64,000 nt of DNA from Symbiodinium natans (GCA_905221605.1 CAJNDS010000659.1:31596-95595), one strand, 5' to 3'; positions 37,901 to 48,990 are shown, counted from the stretch's first letter. The notes: generated from the sequence alone by a model not told the origin. Program-made: numbers and translations.

Positions 37901-38352
37901 GGATTCAGCCCACTTCTGGTTGCGTGGGCCTGGCGATGTGTCTACGGTTCAGATGTCCCAAGAGATTCCTGGCCACAGGTGTCAGGAGTGCTCAGCCCCA
38001 AAGCTTGGAATTCGGAAAACGGTCGTCGCCTAAACCCTGTAGCACGTGTGAGAACACTCCGCAAATGCACGGCTGCTTGCACTTAACGTGACCCTCCATC
38101 ATGTTCGCGGCAGGGCGATTCAGATTCGCTGTCGAATGCCTGCAGCTCCTTTTCTCAGAAGTGCCGTCCCTGTCACACCCTCTCTTTTGCAGAGGATCCA
38201 GGGTATAAGCCATGAGTGGCCTCCTCAGCTTTCAGCCCATTTTGGGGCTTTGGGTCTTAGCGCTCTTGATTTTGCTGAAGTGAGCAAGTAAACCTCCATT
38301 GCCTTGTTGCCTCGTTGCCTCTTGCATTCTCTCAGGCCGTGCCGTTCTGCAG

Positions 38353-41300
38353 GTCTTTGAGGAATACCAGAAGGACCCTCTTCGCTGGTTTCAGTGAGCA
38401 ATCCTCCCATGTCACCTGCATTCTTTGAGCCCACCCTTGGTGGAAGCCTTTGTGAATGGAAGGCCCGCGTCACCTTCGTCCAGACGGTTGCAGACCTCGT
38501 GGCGCCGCCTCGCTTACAGAGGGCTTCGGGTTTTGGGGGTTTGCAGGCTTTAGGGATTTGGTGCGGGCTTCTGAGCGCCTGGCGCGGGGGACCGCAGGCG
38601 ACGCGCCCACAGAACATCGACGCGCTCCAGAATGCAGGCCGAGCGCTGAGAACTTGGATTCAGATGGCACGCCGAGCCCCACCCACACACATGTAGATGC
38701 TTCCGGAGCCTTACGTTGCTTTCACACCTCTAAGCCTAAACTCTCCTGAGACTCAAAACCCTAAGACTCAAGACCCGACCTTGAAGCTTGTCTCGGCGGC
38801 TCTACGTTCCGGAAGAGGCTCCGGACCCCAAAGCCGCCTTCAGGGCCGGCCCCAGAGCTCCCTCGCGAGGTACCCTAAACCCTAAACCCTAAACCCTAAA
38901 CCCTAAACCCTAAACCCTAAACCCTAAACCCTAAACCCTAAACCCTAAACCCTAAACCCTAAACCCTAAACCCTAAACCCTAAACCCTAAACCCTAAACC
39001 CTAAACCCTGAACCCTGAACCCTAAACCCTGAACCCTGAACCCTGAACCCTAAACCCTAAACCCTAAACCCTAAACCCCAAACCCCAAACCCTAAACCCC
39101 AAGCCCTCTCCAGGTGTGATGGCGCTGTTGCGGCCCCTGCTCCTCGACAATGTGGCATCCATCCAGCGCCCGGCGCTGCATAAAAGAGAGAGAGAGTCCG
39201 GTTTATGTTGCCTGTTGCCTTCGAGTTCGACCCTAGACGCTAAACCCTAAACCCTAAACCCTAAACCCTAAACCCTAAACCCTAAACCCTAAACCCTAAA
39301 CCCTAAACCCTGAACCCTAAACCCTAACCCCTAAACCCTAAACCCTAAACCCTAAACCCTAAACCCTAAAACGTGCCTCAGGGCCTTTGTTTTGAGGGGG
39401 TCTTCTGCAGTTTTTTTCTCAGCGATTTGGGATTTTCGGTGCCTACATAGGTTTCAGTGGCTGCAGCTTCAGGCCTGGCGGACCTAAAGTAGCACCTTGC
39501 GCAAATTGCAAAGTAGCACCTACAAGGACCCTTCTCGTTGTTTAAGTTTTGTGAGCCCCGGAAGCCCGGCTTCAAACCCGATGCGCCCTATGTACATCCC
39601 CCCAAAATCCCCCCTAATCCCCCCTGGTCCCCACAAAATCCCCCCCCCCCCCCCCGCGCTTTGGTCATCAAAAGCTCAGGCAGTCGGCAGCCCTGGCCTT
39701 GGGACGCCTGGCCAACTACAGGCCCGCCTTTTTGGGGAGGGGGGGCGGAGGGTGTTTTGCGTGGGCAGAAAGCAGCCTCTTGGGGTTCGGATTTTTTTGG
39801 GCGGTTGTCGGGCTCAGGGTTTGGATGCTGGCCTGGGTTGGGAAATTTCCCGGCCCTCCGCCCAGTGACGAGCTGGCTGAGTCCGTGGTCACTCACGAGA
39901 TCCTGCCGCAGCTGGTGCAGCCTGTCTGGAGAGCTTTGGAGGAGTTCCCTAAACCCTAAACCCCTAAAATCCCAAAATCCCAAAATCCTAAAACCCTAAA
40001 CCCTAAACCCTAGAACCTTTCTTCTTCGAACTGTGGAGGCATGTCAGAGCTCCAAGCAGCCCGCAAAACAAAGGAAAGCTTCCTTTGGGTAGTTGCCCCC
40101 TCGTATACCCACTTTTATAGCCCTCATGCCTTCTGTGGAAGCCTCAATCCGCTTGGGGGAGCCTGCCCTTAGCCAAAGGCATGCCCAGAAGTTCGGTTCT
40201 CTGGTGTGTTTTGGACACATGCGAAGATGAATCGACACTGCTTCCGAACTCCTTGCCGGTTACGTTGCCACAGGGCTCCTGTTCACAACTGTAGGGTAGA
40301 CGGGGGAAGAAGAGTTTCATGCTGCTCAAATCTAAGAGCTCATCCGACCATCGTGTTGCAGAGCGGCAGTTGGCAGGAAGCACGTAAGCGGGGTGTGCAG
40401 TAAGAATAGCACCGATTCGCAGCTGCGCTTGCCAAGGTACTCGCTGGCTCAGCAGAACCGCTTCTACAAGAAGGCCGGATGGGCATCTCCCGTGCAGATG
40501 CTCTTTGGAGCTGAAGGCGTGTTTTCCTTTAGGTGAAGAGAAACCATTCGGCACACTTTAGAGATCTATCTGACTGCCACTAACCAGAGGCGCTTTGTCG
40601 GGGCTTGTTGTGTCTGTCGCAAATTGCATTCTTGCGTGTCTTCCGGCTGCAGCATCGTGTGGTCCGAGTGCCTCCAACGACAAAAGGCGCAGGCCATGGC
40701 ACTCTTCGGGCTGCTGGGGATGTTGGCCCTGCGCCTCAGCCCAGCCGGCGCGGTGGACGCCCAGCCGTGCGCCAAAGGGAACTTCTGCCCCGAGCAGACC
40801 CGTGCCTGGGACGAGCCACAACTGCTGTGTCCAGGGTTTGTTCTGTGTGAGTCTTTCCCATCGGCAGCTCTTGGTGTTTACCAGATCTGGTCTGAATGTG
40901 TAATCTCTTCCATTCCTGTGCTGAAGGCCATCCAATACTGTGCCCAGCGGGCCACTACTGCCCGGAGGGCAGTGCGCGGCCTCTGCCTTGCCCGGCCGCC
41001 CACTTCTGCAAGGGCCAGGATGTGTCGGCCACGGTGCAGGGAACCTGGGACCCGGTGCCTTTGGCCGCAGGGTGGCAGCATACGCTGGTGGTCTCCGCGC
41101 GGGGCGGAGGCTGGGCCGCAGGGCTCAACGACCACGGTCAGCTTGGCAACGGCAGCACGTCTGCGCAACATGACATCTTCGCTCATGCGGATATCCATGG
41201 CCAGCGGGTTGTGGCCGTGGCAGCACGATTCTGTCACAAAGCTGTGATCACGGACTCCGGCGAACTGTGGACTTTGGGGTGCAACGGACATGGCCAGCTT

Positions 41301-43988
41301 GGGGTTGGGGATACCAGAGATCGACATGCCCCGGTTCAGGTCAGCGGCAACGGCCGGAGATTCGTGTCCGTGACTGCTGGATACCGTCACACCGCTGCAG
41401 TCACGGACTCCGGCGACTTGTGGACTTTCGGGCGGAATGCAGGCGGTCAGCTTGGGGTTGGGGAGACCGCAGATTGGCATTTACCAGCAGTCAAGGCAGC
41501 AAGAGCAGCCGTGCCAGTCGAGAAGATTGGCGAGGTGCATGTCCCGCTATGCCGGTCTCCGGCGGGCGATGTGACCAGTGAACTGGCCGAGGTCTTCCTG
41601 GCTGCGACCTGGGGCTCCAACGCTACCGTTCCACTGCGATGCGGAGCCCTGCAGCGGCAGCTTGCTGCCTTCCTAGCGGAGCAGAGTTGCGGCCTTCAGG
41701 TGGGCGCCTGGGAGGCGTCGCCATGTCCGGCAGGCTCCTTTTGTCCTGGGCCCTGCAAGGAAGTTCAATGCCCTCCGGGCTTCTTCTGTGCCATGCCCAA
41801 AACAGACCTTGCTTCCACAGCACATGTGCGCAAAACTACCGGTCAAGCCCCCCCCAAGGCACCGAGGGCTCAGAGGCGCCGGAGCCATGCGCTGCCGGCA
41901 TGTGGTGCCGGGCTGGAAGCACAGGCCCTGCGTGGCATCTGCACTGCTAGACTTTGTGTGCCCAACTCACATGCCATACCACAATCATAGCAACCTGTTC
42001 TATGCGATTCGATCCAGGGGTTTGGCAACGACGACATCCGAAGACGCTTTTAACAGATTGGCTAGAAGGTGAAGACGGTTTAACAAAGCCAATTGTCCGG
42101 TGCAGTGCAAACTCCTGGGCCCATGAGCTCATAGTGTTCTGGCTACCTCCACTGCAGATCTGCAACGCAGGAGTGGCGCCAGGGTCCACCAGCAAGGAGC
42201 CGCGTGGCATGCAGGAGCCAGATTCCGGCAGCACTCAGACTGAGGTGCGTAGGGTTTAAGGTGTTTCGGGTCGGGTGGATGATGTCCTCAAGGGACTAAA
42301 GGAGGGACCCGTATAAGGGACCTTAGGGGTAATGTAGGGGCTACCTAGGTATGCAGGGACTCCTTATACCCCTGCAGGTCCAAAGCTTTAAGCAAGCACT
42401 GTAGTCTAGACGCCTAGAAAACCAAAGGAGCGCAATGTCAAGACAATTCGTTTTTGCATAAAGGAGTTGATGTAGACACATACGTTGATTTTCTTGTTGA
42501 CTGAAGTTCTCACGCTCTTGGGTAGCAAGCAGAAATGACAAATAGCATCTTTGAACACACTGCAGGCCGATAAGCTGGAGCGGGTGACCAAAAAGCTGCA
42601 AGACATCGAGGCTTTACTCGAGAAATTGCAGTCTCAGAACGCGAAGTTGGAGCAGCAGCTGCAGCAAGTGGCATTGCAGGGTGAGGTGACCAAGAAGCTG
42701 CAAGGCCTCGAGGCTTCATTCGAGGCCTTGCAGTCGCAGAACGCGAAGTTGGGGCAGCAGGAGCAGCAGCTGCAGCAATCGGCGGCAGAAGTTGGTACGG
42801 CGGTCTCCGGCACGTGGCCTGGTGATGCCTTGCTCTCTACCACGGCTGTGTCAGTGTTGTGTGGTGCGCTGTGGCTTTTGTGGGAACGTGGATGCGAAAG
42901 CGAGGTGGTCCGATAGCTTTGAGCATGTAGAGGCTCCGAGCGTGGGAGCTGGTGAGCCGTAGCGTAGGACCCTGCACGTGGAAGGATCGTCTTTCATGAA
43001 TTGAATTCGCTAGACGTCTTTGGCACAGATGTTCGCGCCCAGATGAAGCGCCTGAGCCTTCGTCCTGGAACGGTTGGAGCGGGCATGGCACCCGTGGCAC
43101 CACCTCGGTGTATGAACGGCTTAGGAAACAGAACGGAGTGATGGGGCCCCCAACAGTTGTGAAAAGGGTCTGCAGTCTGCAGTCTTCAAGTCTTGTTGAC
43201 CTGTTTGTTGATGAGCTACCTTCTTGGAGCCGGGAGAGTTGCTGCTGAGCCTGGTAAAACTCCAGAAAAGAAAACACAGCCCCTCCCTGCACGATTGTGA
43301 GGCCGCTGCGTTCGTCCTGCGTGCCGTGTCGAAGCACTCGCCACAACTGGCGCAGGCCTGTGTTGGGCCATGCCGCATCGGATGCCTGCAGATACCGTAC
43401 CTCTTACAACCCCCCAACCCTATAACCCCTGCTTGCCATCAGACCCCGAGCTTCCGCAGTCTCAACCCTGAGCCCAAGGAGCCCATAAAACCCATATGAG
43501 CCCATATGAGCCCATAAGAAGCCAGAAGAGCCCAGAAGAGCCCAGAAGAGCCCAGAAGAACCCACAAGACCCCATCAAAAAACCCCAAACTCCCAGCTGC
43601 AAACATGGACCCGCACCCGAAACCCTAAACCTTAAACCCCAAACCCTAATGCTCTTGCTCTTGAGGCCGTGGTCGACTCTGGCGCCCTTGAGGCCCTGGT
43701 CAATTGCTTGGAGGAGTTCGACCCGTCCGTCAAGGCCTGCAGTTTCCTTCTAGTTGCTTAAGAACCCCCCCCCTAAAACAAAAGGCAAAAAGATAACAAT
43801 CCCCTCTAGTGCCCCTTTTGCCCTTCAATAGGGAAGAATATTTGTCTGAAGCAAATCAGTAGTTTAGGGTTGCGAGGTTTTGGGGGCGAAGTTTTTGCTT
43901 CTTGATGGCCCCATAGGAGCAGCTAAGTGTCTACAAGCCTCGAGTTGAGAACGTCCTAACCAGGTTCCAAAGCCCTAAGCCCTGAACC

Positions 43989-44076
<88 letters not shown>

Positions 44077-45054
44077 ACCCCACACCCCAAACCCTAATGA
44101 GAGATGGCTCGGGGGGTTTCGGAGACCTCCGGTCAGCCGTACAGTCCTTTGTAGGTGCATGGGTAGTTGTGAGTAGGGTGGTTGTGAGTATGGTAACTAT
44201 ACCTCTAGCCCCATTTAGGGTGCTTACAACCCTACACCCATGAACCCTAAACCCTAAACCCTAAACCCTAAACCTTAAACCCTAAACCCTAAACCCTAAA
44301 CCCTGAACCCTGAACCCTGAACCCTGAACCCTGAACCCCAAACCCTACACCCTACACGCTAAACCCTAAACCCCAAACCCTAAACCCCAAACCCCAAACC
44401 CTAAACTTAAACCCCCCAAGTAAGTCCCTTCTTCTGTGCTGGTGCGGAAGCTCAGGAAGCGGCTGCATGGGCTTTGGGCTACATTGCAAGGCCGCATTTC
44501 CTCGGTTTGGGTGGGTGGTTTGGGGTTTGGGGTTTAGGGTTTAGGGTCAGGGGTTTAGGGTTCAAAGGGTTCAGGGTTCAGGGTTTAGGGGTTTAGGGTT
44601 CAGGGTTTAGGGTTAAGGGGTAGGGTTCAGGGTTTAGGGGTTTAGCGGTTTTAAGGGTTTAGGGTTCAGGGCTCAGGGGTTTAGGGTTTAGGGGTTGTGG
44701 GGTTTGGGGGTTCAGGGTTGGTACAGGGTTTTGTGTTTAGTGTTGAGGGTTTAGGGTTTTTTTCATGGTCCGCTGTTCACGTTTTGCGTTCTTCTGATCA
44801 GGAGTCATGCCTTCACTTAAACCCCAACAGTCCCAACACCCTCTAAAGTCCTAAGCCGCAAGCGGTATAGGGGTTTTCTTGGAGGGTTTCTGGAGGGGGC
44901 TTTGGGAGTCGGCCTTATTCCGAAGTGAGGGTTCGAACCCTCAAAACCCTCAACACTGACGCCCTCAAGCCGGTCTTCCGAGATCCCCCGGTGAGACCTC
45001 CCCGTCTTTTCGCCAGGCACACCAAGGAGTTGGCGCAAACGGTGGTGGACGCAG
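38353..45054 (+). CDS. SPAG6: SPAG6/PF16 axonemal armadillo protein, eleven N-terminal micro-exons (partial)
   Basis: Exons: 38353-38373, 38463-38498, 38598-38637, 39114-39165, 39680-39721, 39866-39916, 40437-40473, 43302-43355, 43666-43734, 44456-44490, 45017-45054. Joined, all phases agree over 158 codons: VFEEYQK, ARVTFVQTVADL, ATRPQNIDALQNAG, VMALLRPLLLDNVA, SIQQSAALALGRLANYSDE, LAESVVTHEILPQL, VYSLAQQNRFYKK, AAAFVLRAVSKHSPQLAQ, AVVDSGALEALVNCLEEF, DPSVK, EAAAWALGYIAR, HTKELAQTVVDAG. This is collinear with the first armadillo repeats of SPAG6/PF16, which stabilises the flagellar central-pair microtubule C1. Donors: one GA, two GT, eight GC; all acceptors AG. The initial exon with the start codon and the C-terminal two-thirds are not found in the window; a GTGCTGTA after an excellent acceptor at 45354 may be the next exon. 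Confidence 0.9.
38871..39105. repeat. long CCCTAAA array in SPAG6 intron 3
   Basis: About twenty perfect CCCTAAA units, then CCCTGAA and CCCCAAA variants, ending 9 nt before the exon at 39114. Confidence 0.95.
39238..39370. repeat. CCCTAAA array in SPAG6 intron 4
   Basis: About eighteen units, mostly perfect. Confidence 0.95.
39947..40015. repeat. CCCTAAA/CCCAAAAT units in SPAG6 intron 6
   Basis: A short array close to the donor side, an exception to the usual orientation rule. Confidence 0.8.
40696..42916 (+). CDS. secreted/membrane GCC2-GCC3 and RCC1 repeat protein nested in a SPAG6 intron
   Basis: Exons 40696-40846, 40927-41929, 42158-42244, 42566-42916. ATG 40696 begins a signal peptide (MALFGLLGMLALRLSPAGAV). 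Cysteine-rich GCC2/GCC3 motifs follow (CAKGNFCPEQT; CPAGHYCPEGS across the junction), then RCC1 blades (GLNDHGQLGNG, LGCNGHGQLGVGDTRDRH, TFGRNAGGQLGVGE), more cysteine motifs (CPAGSFCPG, CPPGFFC, PCAAGMWCRAGSTGP), and in the last exon a coiled coil with two near-identical heptad blocks (KLQDIEALLEKLQSQNAKLE) and a final hydrophobic segment (TTAVSVLCGALWLLW). Intron 1 is GT-AG (CTGT|GTGAGT), the junction codon is Cys; the later exons join in phase 0, the second using a GC donor. The frame must change between about 41640 and 41950 (CPPGFFC versus AAGMWC frames), so there is an unrecognised intron, an assembly error or a disabling indel. Architecture of this kind is frequent in dinoflagellates; function unknown. 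Confidence 0.8.
42917..43301. other. SPAG6 intron 7, downstream part
   Basis: Between the nested gene and SPAG6 exon 8. No exon with family resemblance; no telomere array here. Confidence 0.4.
43735..43975. other. SPAG6 intron 9, 5' part
   Basis: Unique sequence, includes a C run; nothing recognised. Confidence 0.4.
43976..44415. repeat. CCCTCAA array and CCCTAAA array in SPAG6 intron 9
   Basis: About fourteen perfect CCCTCAA units (43987-44080), a unique break, then CCCTAAA with CCCTGAA and CCCCAAA blocks (44245-44412). Confidence 0.92.
44515..44765. repeat. TTTAGGG variant array in SPAG6 intron 10
   Basis: TTTGGGG, TTTAGGG and TTCAGGG units starting 25 nt after the exon at 44456-44490; CCCTCAA-like units precede the next exon, giving an inverted pair across the intron. 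Confidence 0.88.
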
Positions 45055-46290
45055 GTCCACCTGTTGAGGGTTTGGAGGGTTCAGGGCTCTCCGAGCCTCA
45101 GGGTTTCGGAGGGTTGGGGAACAGTATGATGATGTTTGGCAGGCCACCAGGCCAAGCAGGTTTTGTGTTTAGTTTCGGGTGTGAGTCGCAGAGTGGCTTT
45201 GTGCTCATAGCGAAGGCGTGACCTTTCTGTCTCGTTTGCTTGCTCGCTCGTTCTCATTTTGATTGTTCACCCTCCCTCTCATTCATTCATGTACTCGTAT
45301 CTTTCTTTCTTTTATCTCTCCTTCTCTTCTCTTTCTTCGCTTTTCACGCCAGGTGCTGTAACGGCCAGATGGATCCGCATTCCGAATCAACATGTTCTCC
45401 ATGCGTTCCGCTGCTCCACGTGGCTCACAGGTGGCGGGCAAGCTCCCACTCCCTAGTTCCCCTCATGCCCCCCCCCCCCCATAGCCAAATTCTGACTCAG
45501 GCTGTGCTAGGATGTTTCTGATACTTACGGGTACCTTACTTAGGGGGTTGCTAGAGCAAGGGCTTCTGCATTTTGGGGTGCAGAAGGGGTACGCTTATGT
45601 AAGGGAAGTTCAGGAAGGCACTGAGGAGACCTCTCTAGAGGAAAGGGCTTGCAGGGGATTCACTCCTACCACGCAGGCCCCCCACACACACCTCCGAGCG
45701 ATACCGAGTGATCAGCTTGATCTTTGGAAAGGTCTATGGCCCCAATATATCATGATACGCAAAACTATGCCAAACGCCATGCTTCGATTTGTAGGGCCCC
45801 ATACCAGAGGGAGCCGTTCCCAACGACTGGGTTTGTCTCGAGTACCGGAGCCATGGTGGACATAGACCTGTCCGAGGAGGATCTCAAGGCGACCATCCAG
45901 CTGAAGCAGTTGATTGTTTGGATTTGGGCGTTTGGGGTTCAGGGTTTCGGCTTCGGGTCCAGCGATTCAGGGCTTAGGGTTCAATCTTAAAGTTCAGGGT
46001 TCTGACGAGCTTTCACGGGCACGCCCGGGTACGCCATCTGCTGCACTCGCGGCCGCCGTGTCTATAAGAGGTCTCCAACTCCTGCCCTTAGCCCAGTAGC
46101 CCGACGTGTACAAAAAAGGTGGCTCAACAGCTCTACAAGAAGCTTCCAGGATGCCAAGCCACCTAACCCGATCCGAGTCCTGAAGCCCCGAACTCTAAAT
46201 TCGGAAGCGAAACCAGGTGGCCCCAAGCCCCACACTCCTTCCGTCACATCACTAAGCCAGCTCGCCCTAAGACCCTCAGCCCATGAGCCC
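45055..46290. other. possible downstream SPAG6 introns and unassigned exons
   Basis: A pyrimidine-rich stretch (45290-45350) ends in CACGCCAG at 45353; GTGCTGTAACG after it could code the next SPAG6 residues (AV). At 45852-45905 the + strand reads MVDIDLSEEDLKATIQLK, exon-like but not SPAG6. The rest is unique sequence. Confidence 0.4.
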
Positions 46291-46470
46291 GATAAACCCT
46301 AAACCCCTAACCTCCCAAACCCCTATAAGCCCCGTAAACCCTAAACCCAAAAACCTAAACCCTAAGCCCCTAAACCCCTAAACCCCTGAACCCCTAAACC
46401 CCTAAACCCCTAAACCCCTGAACCCCTGAACCCTAAACCCTAAACCCCTAAACCCTAAACCCGACCCAAA
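46290..46470. repeat. CCCTAAA/CCCCTAAA array
   Basis: Includes a block of CCCCTAAA octamers; lies before the exon at 46476. Confidence 0.9.
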
Positions 46471-46475
46471 ACCAG

Positions 46476-46544
46476 GCGGCCCTGGGCCGGCGTATCGCCG
46501 AGCAGGGGTGGCCCCTCCCCGGCACGGCTGCGGGCCTCAATGGG
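46476..46544 (+). CDS. exon, unidentified protein
   Basis: Acceptor CCCAAAACCAG, 23 codons (AALGRRIAEQGWPLPGTAAG then LNG), donor GGG|GTAGGG that is already part of the TTTAGGG array. CCCTAAA before, TTTAGGG after. Confidence 0.6.
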
Positions 46545-46985
46545 GTAGGGTTTAGGGTTTAGGGTTTAGGGTTTAGGGTTTAGGGTTTAGGGTTTAGGGT
46601 TTAGGGTTTAGGGTTTAGGGTTTAGGGAATAGGGTTTAGGGTTTAGGGAATAGGGTTTAGGGTTTAGGGAATAGGGTTCAGGGTTCAGGGGTTTAGGGGT
46701 TTAGGGGTTTAGGGGTTTAGGGGTTTAGGGGTTTAGGGTTTAGGGAATAGGGTTTAGGGTTTAGGGAATAGGGTTTAGGGTTCAGGGTTTAGGGGTTTAG
46801 GGGTTTAGGGGTTTAGGGATTTAGGGGTTTAGGGGTTTAGGGTTAGGGGGTTCGGTGCTTTTGTTCCCCTTCATCAGACCTTTTCGGTTTGCCAGCTTCC
46901 AGTTTAGGTTTCGGGTTCTAGGGCTCAGGGTTTCGGGCTCCTGGTTGAGGGTTTCGGGTTTCTGGGTAAGGGTTTGGGGTTTCTA
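46545..46985. repeat. TTTAGGG array with higher-order variants
   Basis: Perfect TTTAGGG to about 46627, then a repeated TTTAGGGAATAGGG block and GGGGTTTA octamers, occurring in the same order twice (46628-46735 and 46742-46840), so a larger unit was duplicated. Confidence 0.92.
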
Positions 46986-47258
46986 GGGTCTAGGGTTCAG
47001 GGCTTGAATTTGGGGAGTTTCCTGGGGCGTGCGTGGTTCAAGTGTGGGTCTGGCTCGTGGCTCTGGCCTGGGAAGTCAAGCACCCGTGACTCACATCCCA
47101 GAAGTGATCTCCATCCATCAGAATTTGGACCAACCCCAAACATCCCGAAGACCTGAACCTCTAAGCAGTCGAAACCCCCTAAGCCCTAGGCCGTATCCCT
47201 TGACACCCTGCAACCCTAAGCCCCGGAGCCCCCATAAGGATCCTTCAAAGCCATAAAG
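46986..47258. other. unique segment, nothing recognised
   Basis: No exon with family resemblance; a few CCCTAAG-like units near 47170-47220. Confidence 0.3.
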
Positions 47259-47336
47259 AACGCCGAGGTCCTCACGCTGGCGGCAGATTGGGATGGGCCC
47301 AACATCCTGGGCAGCGAGGAGTTCCTGAGCCTGAAG
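47259..47336 (+). CDS. exon, unidentified protein
   Basis: 26 codons in phase 0 (NAEVLTLAADWDGPNILGSE then EFLSLK) between CCATAAAG and a GC donor (CTGAAG|GCCCCC). The reading is convincingly protein-like; family unknown. Confidence 0.6.
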
Positions 47337-48057
47337 GCCCCCCCCTGCTTTTCGGGCTATACGAACTCGACATCCCGACCCCCCACCCCCCTCTCCCCGA
47401 ATCCGCCCATCTTTCGGTGCAAGCGCGTGAATCCCAGCCCGCCAACGCCTCGACGCCCCAAAGCCTGCTTACACTGAAGGCCCTTAAAACTGAAGGCCCT
47501 GAACCAAGTTGGCATCCCTGCGTCCTGAGGCTGGCGAACAAGTGAAAGTCAATGCTGGCGGCTTAGGTTCAGGGGTCAGAGTTTGGTATTAGGAAAGTTG
47601 GGGATTTAGGGGCTAGGGGTTTAAGGTTTCTGGTACGAGAGTAGTCGTTGACCCTTCCGGTGCTTCGAGTCGGAAGTTCAAAGCATCTACTGCGGGGGTT
47701 TAGGGTTCAGGGAGTTCAGGGTTCAGAGCTGCCATTCCAAGGGGGTTGAGGGTAGGAGAACTTGGCTTGAGGGTTTTACGATTGGGGGCTGATTTTGCCT
47801 TCATCTGAGGAATTGTCCCCTGGCGGCGCCTTTCTTCACGGCTCGGCAGCGGCCCCAGCAAAGCCAGACTCCCCCCTGACCCCTTAAACCTCAACCCGAG
47901 CCTCCTCAAGCCGGAGCTTGAACCTCAAACCATGAGCCCTAAACCCGCTTATACACCCTTAAGCCCTATAAACCCTATACAACCCAATGCAAACCTAAAA
48001 AGCCCCCGTAATGTAAGAGCCCGAACCGAAACCTCCCCCCCCCCCACCAAAGTCCAG
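47337..48057. other. intron-like segment
   Basis: Overlapping open frames on both strands at 47272-47545 are composition artefacts. Degenerate TTTAGGG-like units (47560-47760) and CCCTAAA-like units (47880-47990) stand in the usual order. Confidence 0.4.
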
Positions 48058-48138
48058 ATCGAGGTGGTCGGCGCTCGCAGCCTGACTCGGTCAGGATGGT
48101 TTGGCGGCCCTGGCTGCGAGGCCAAGATTTTGGGGGAG
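48058..48138 (+). CDS. exon, C2-domain-like strand
   Basis: Acceptor CAAAGTCCAG, 27 codons in phase 0 (IEVVGARSLTRSGWFGGPGC then EAKILGE), donor GAG|GTTTAG. The pattern resembles the first strands of a C2 domain (V-x-GARxLxxxDWFG), but the usual aspartates are missing; tentative. Confidence 0.55.
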
Positions 48139-48327
48139 GTTTAGCAGTCAGTCTTAAGGTTTAGGGTTGTTTTGGGGTTCTTATGGAAAACGATGCGGAT
48201 GCTATATGGTCCATGCTGGTTGCCAGGTTGCCTTCTCCTCAAGGTTTGCGTGAGCTAGCCTTCACATGCTTGTGAGCACTCTAGGGGGCTGAATAGTTTG
48301 GGGCCTTAGTGGCATGGGTTGCGACAG
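48139..48327. other. intron-like segment
   Basis: Starts GTTTAG; unique sequence, nothing else recognised. Confidence 0.4.
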
Positions 48328-48596
48328 TTCGAGAATCCCGAGCCCACCGTGCCTCCGAAGGCTGTGAAGTCGGTGTCCATCGGAGTTCCCCTGGGCAACG
48401 GCTCCGATGAGGAACTGCCCCTGAGGGGAGGAGGCCTGCCGAGTGGTAGGGTTTGGGGTCTAGGGTTTGGGGTTTAGGGTTCAGGGTTTAGGGTCGCTAA
48501 CAACCCCTGAGGGGAGGAGGCCTGCTGAGTCGGGAGCAGATGTTCAGTATCAGGGGATCGATCTTGCAGAGTCTAGAGGGAACAGAGGGGCCCTAG
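48328..48596 (+). CDS. two exons split by an 86-nt telomere-repeat intron with duplicated ends
   Basis: Exon 48328-48433 (FENPEPTVPPKAVKSVSIGV, PLGNGSDEELPLRGG) and exon 48520-48596 (LLSREQMFSIRGSILQSLEG then TEGP, TAG 48594-48596). A 27-bp direct repeat (48418-48444 and 48504-48530, one mismatch) surrounds the junction; placing the cuts at AG|GC within each copy makes a GC-AG intron of 86 nt that preserves frame. The intron is mainly TTTAGGG/TTTGGGG. Protein family unknown. Confidence 0.65.
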
Positions 48597-48601
48597 AAAG
48601 C

Positions 48602-48965
48602 CTAAACCCTAAACCCTAAACCCCTAAACCCTAAACCCTAAACCCTAAACCCTAAACCCTAAACCCTAAACCCTAAACCCTAAACCCTAAACCCTAGACC
48701 CTAGACCCTAACCCCTAAACCCTAAACCCTAAACCCCACCCCTAACCCCTAACCCCTAAACCCTAAACCCTAAAAACTAAAAACCCCAAACCCTAAACCC
48801 TAAACCCTAAAAACCCCAAACCCTAAACCCTTAACCCCTAACCCTTAACCCCTAACCCCTAAACCCTAAACCCTAAACCCTAAACCCTAAACCCTAAACC
48901 CTAAACCCCAAACCCCAAACCCCAAACCCTACACTCAATTAACCCTAAACCCTAAGCCCCCCTAA
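48602..48965. repeat. CCCTAAA array with variants
   Basis: CCCTAAA (48602-48690), then CCCCTAA, CTAAAAACCCC and CCCCAAA variants to 48965. Confidence 0.92.
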
Positions 48966-48990
48966 AGCCGTCTGCCCTTGGCCAGGCAAG

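Noticed and set aside
45852-45905. Next SPAG6 exon
   Set aside because: Reads MVDIDLSEEDLKATIQLK, which does not match SPAG6 after VVDAG; kept only as an unassigned exon-like stretch.
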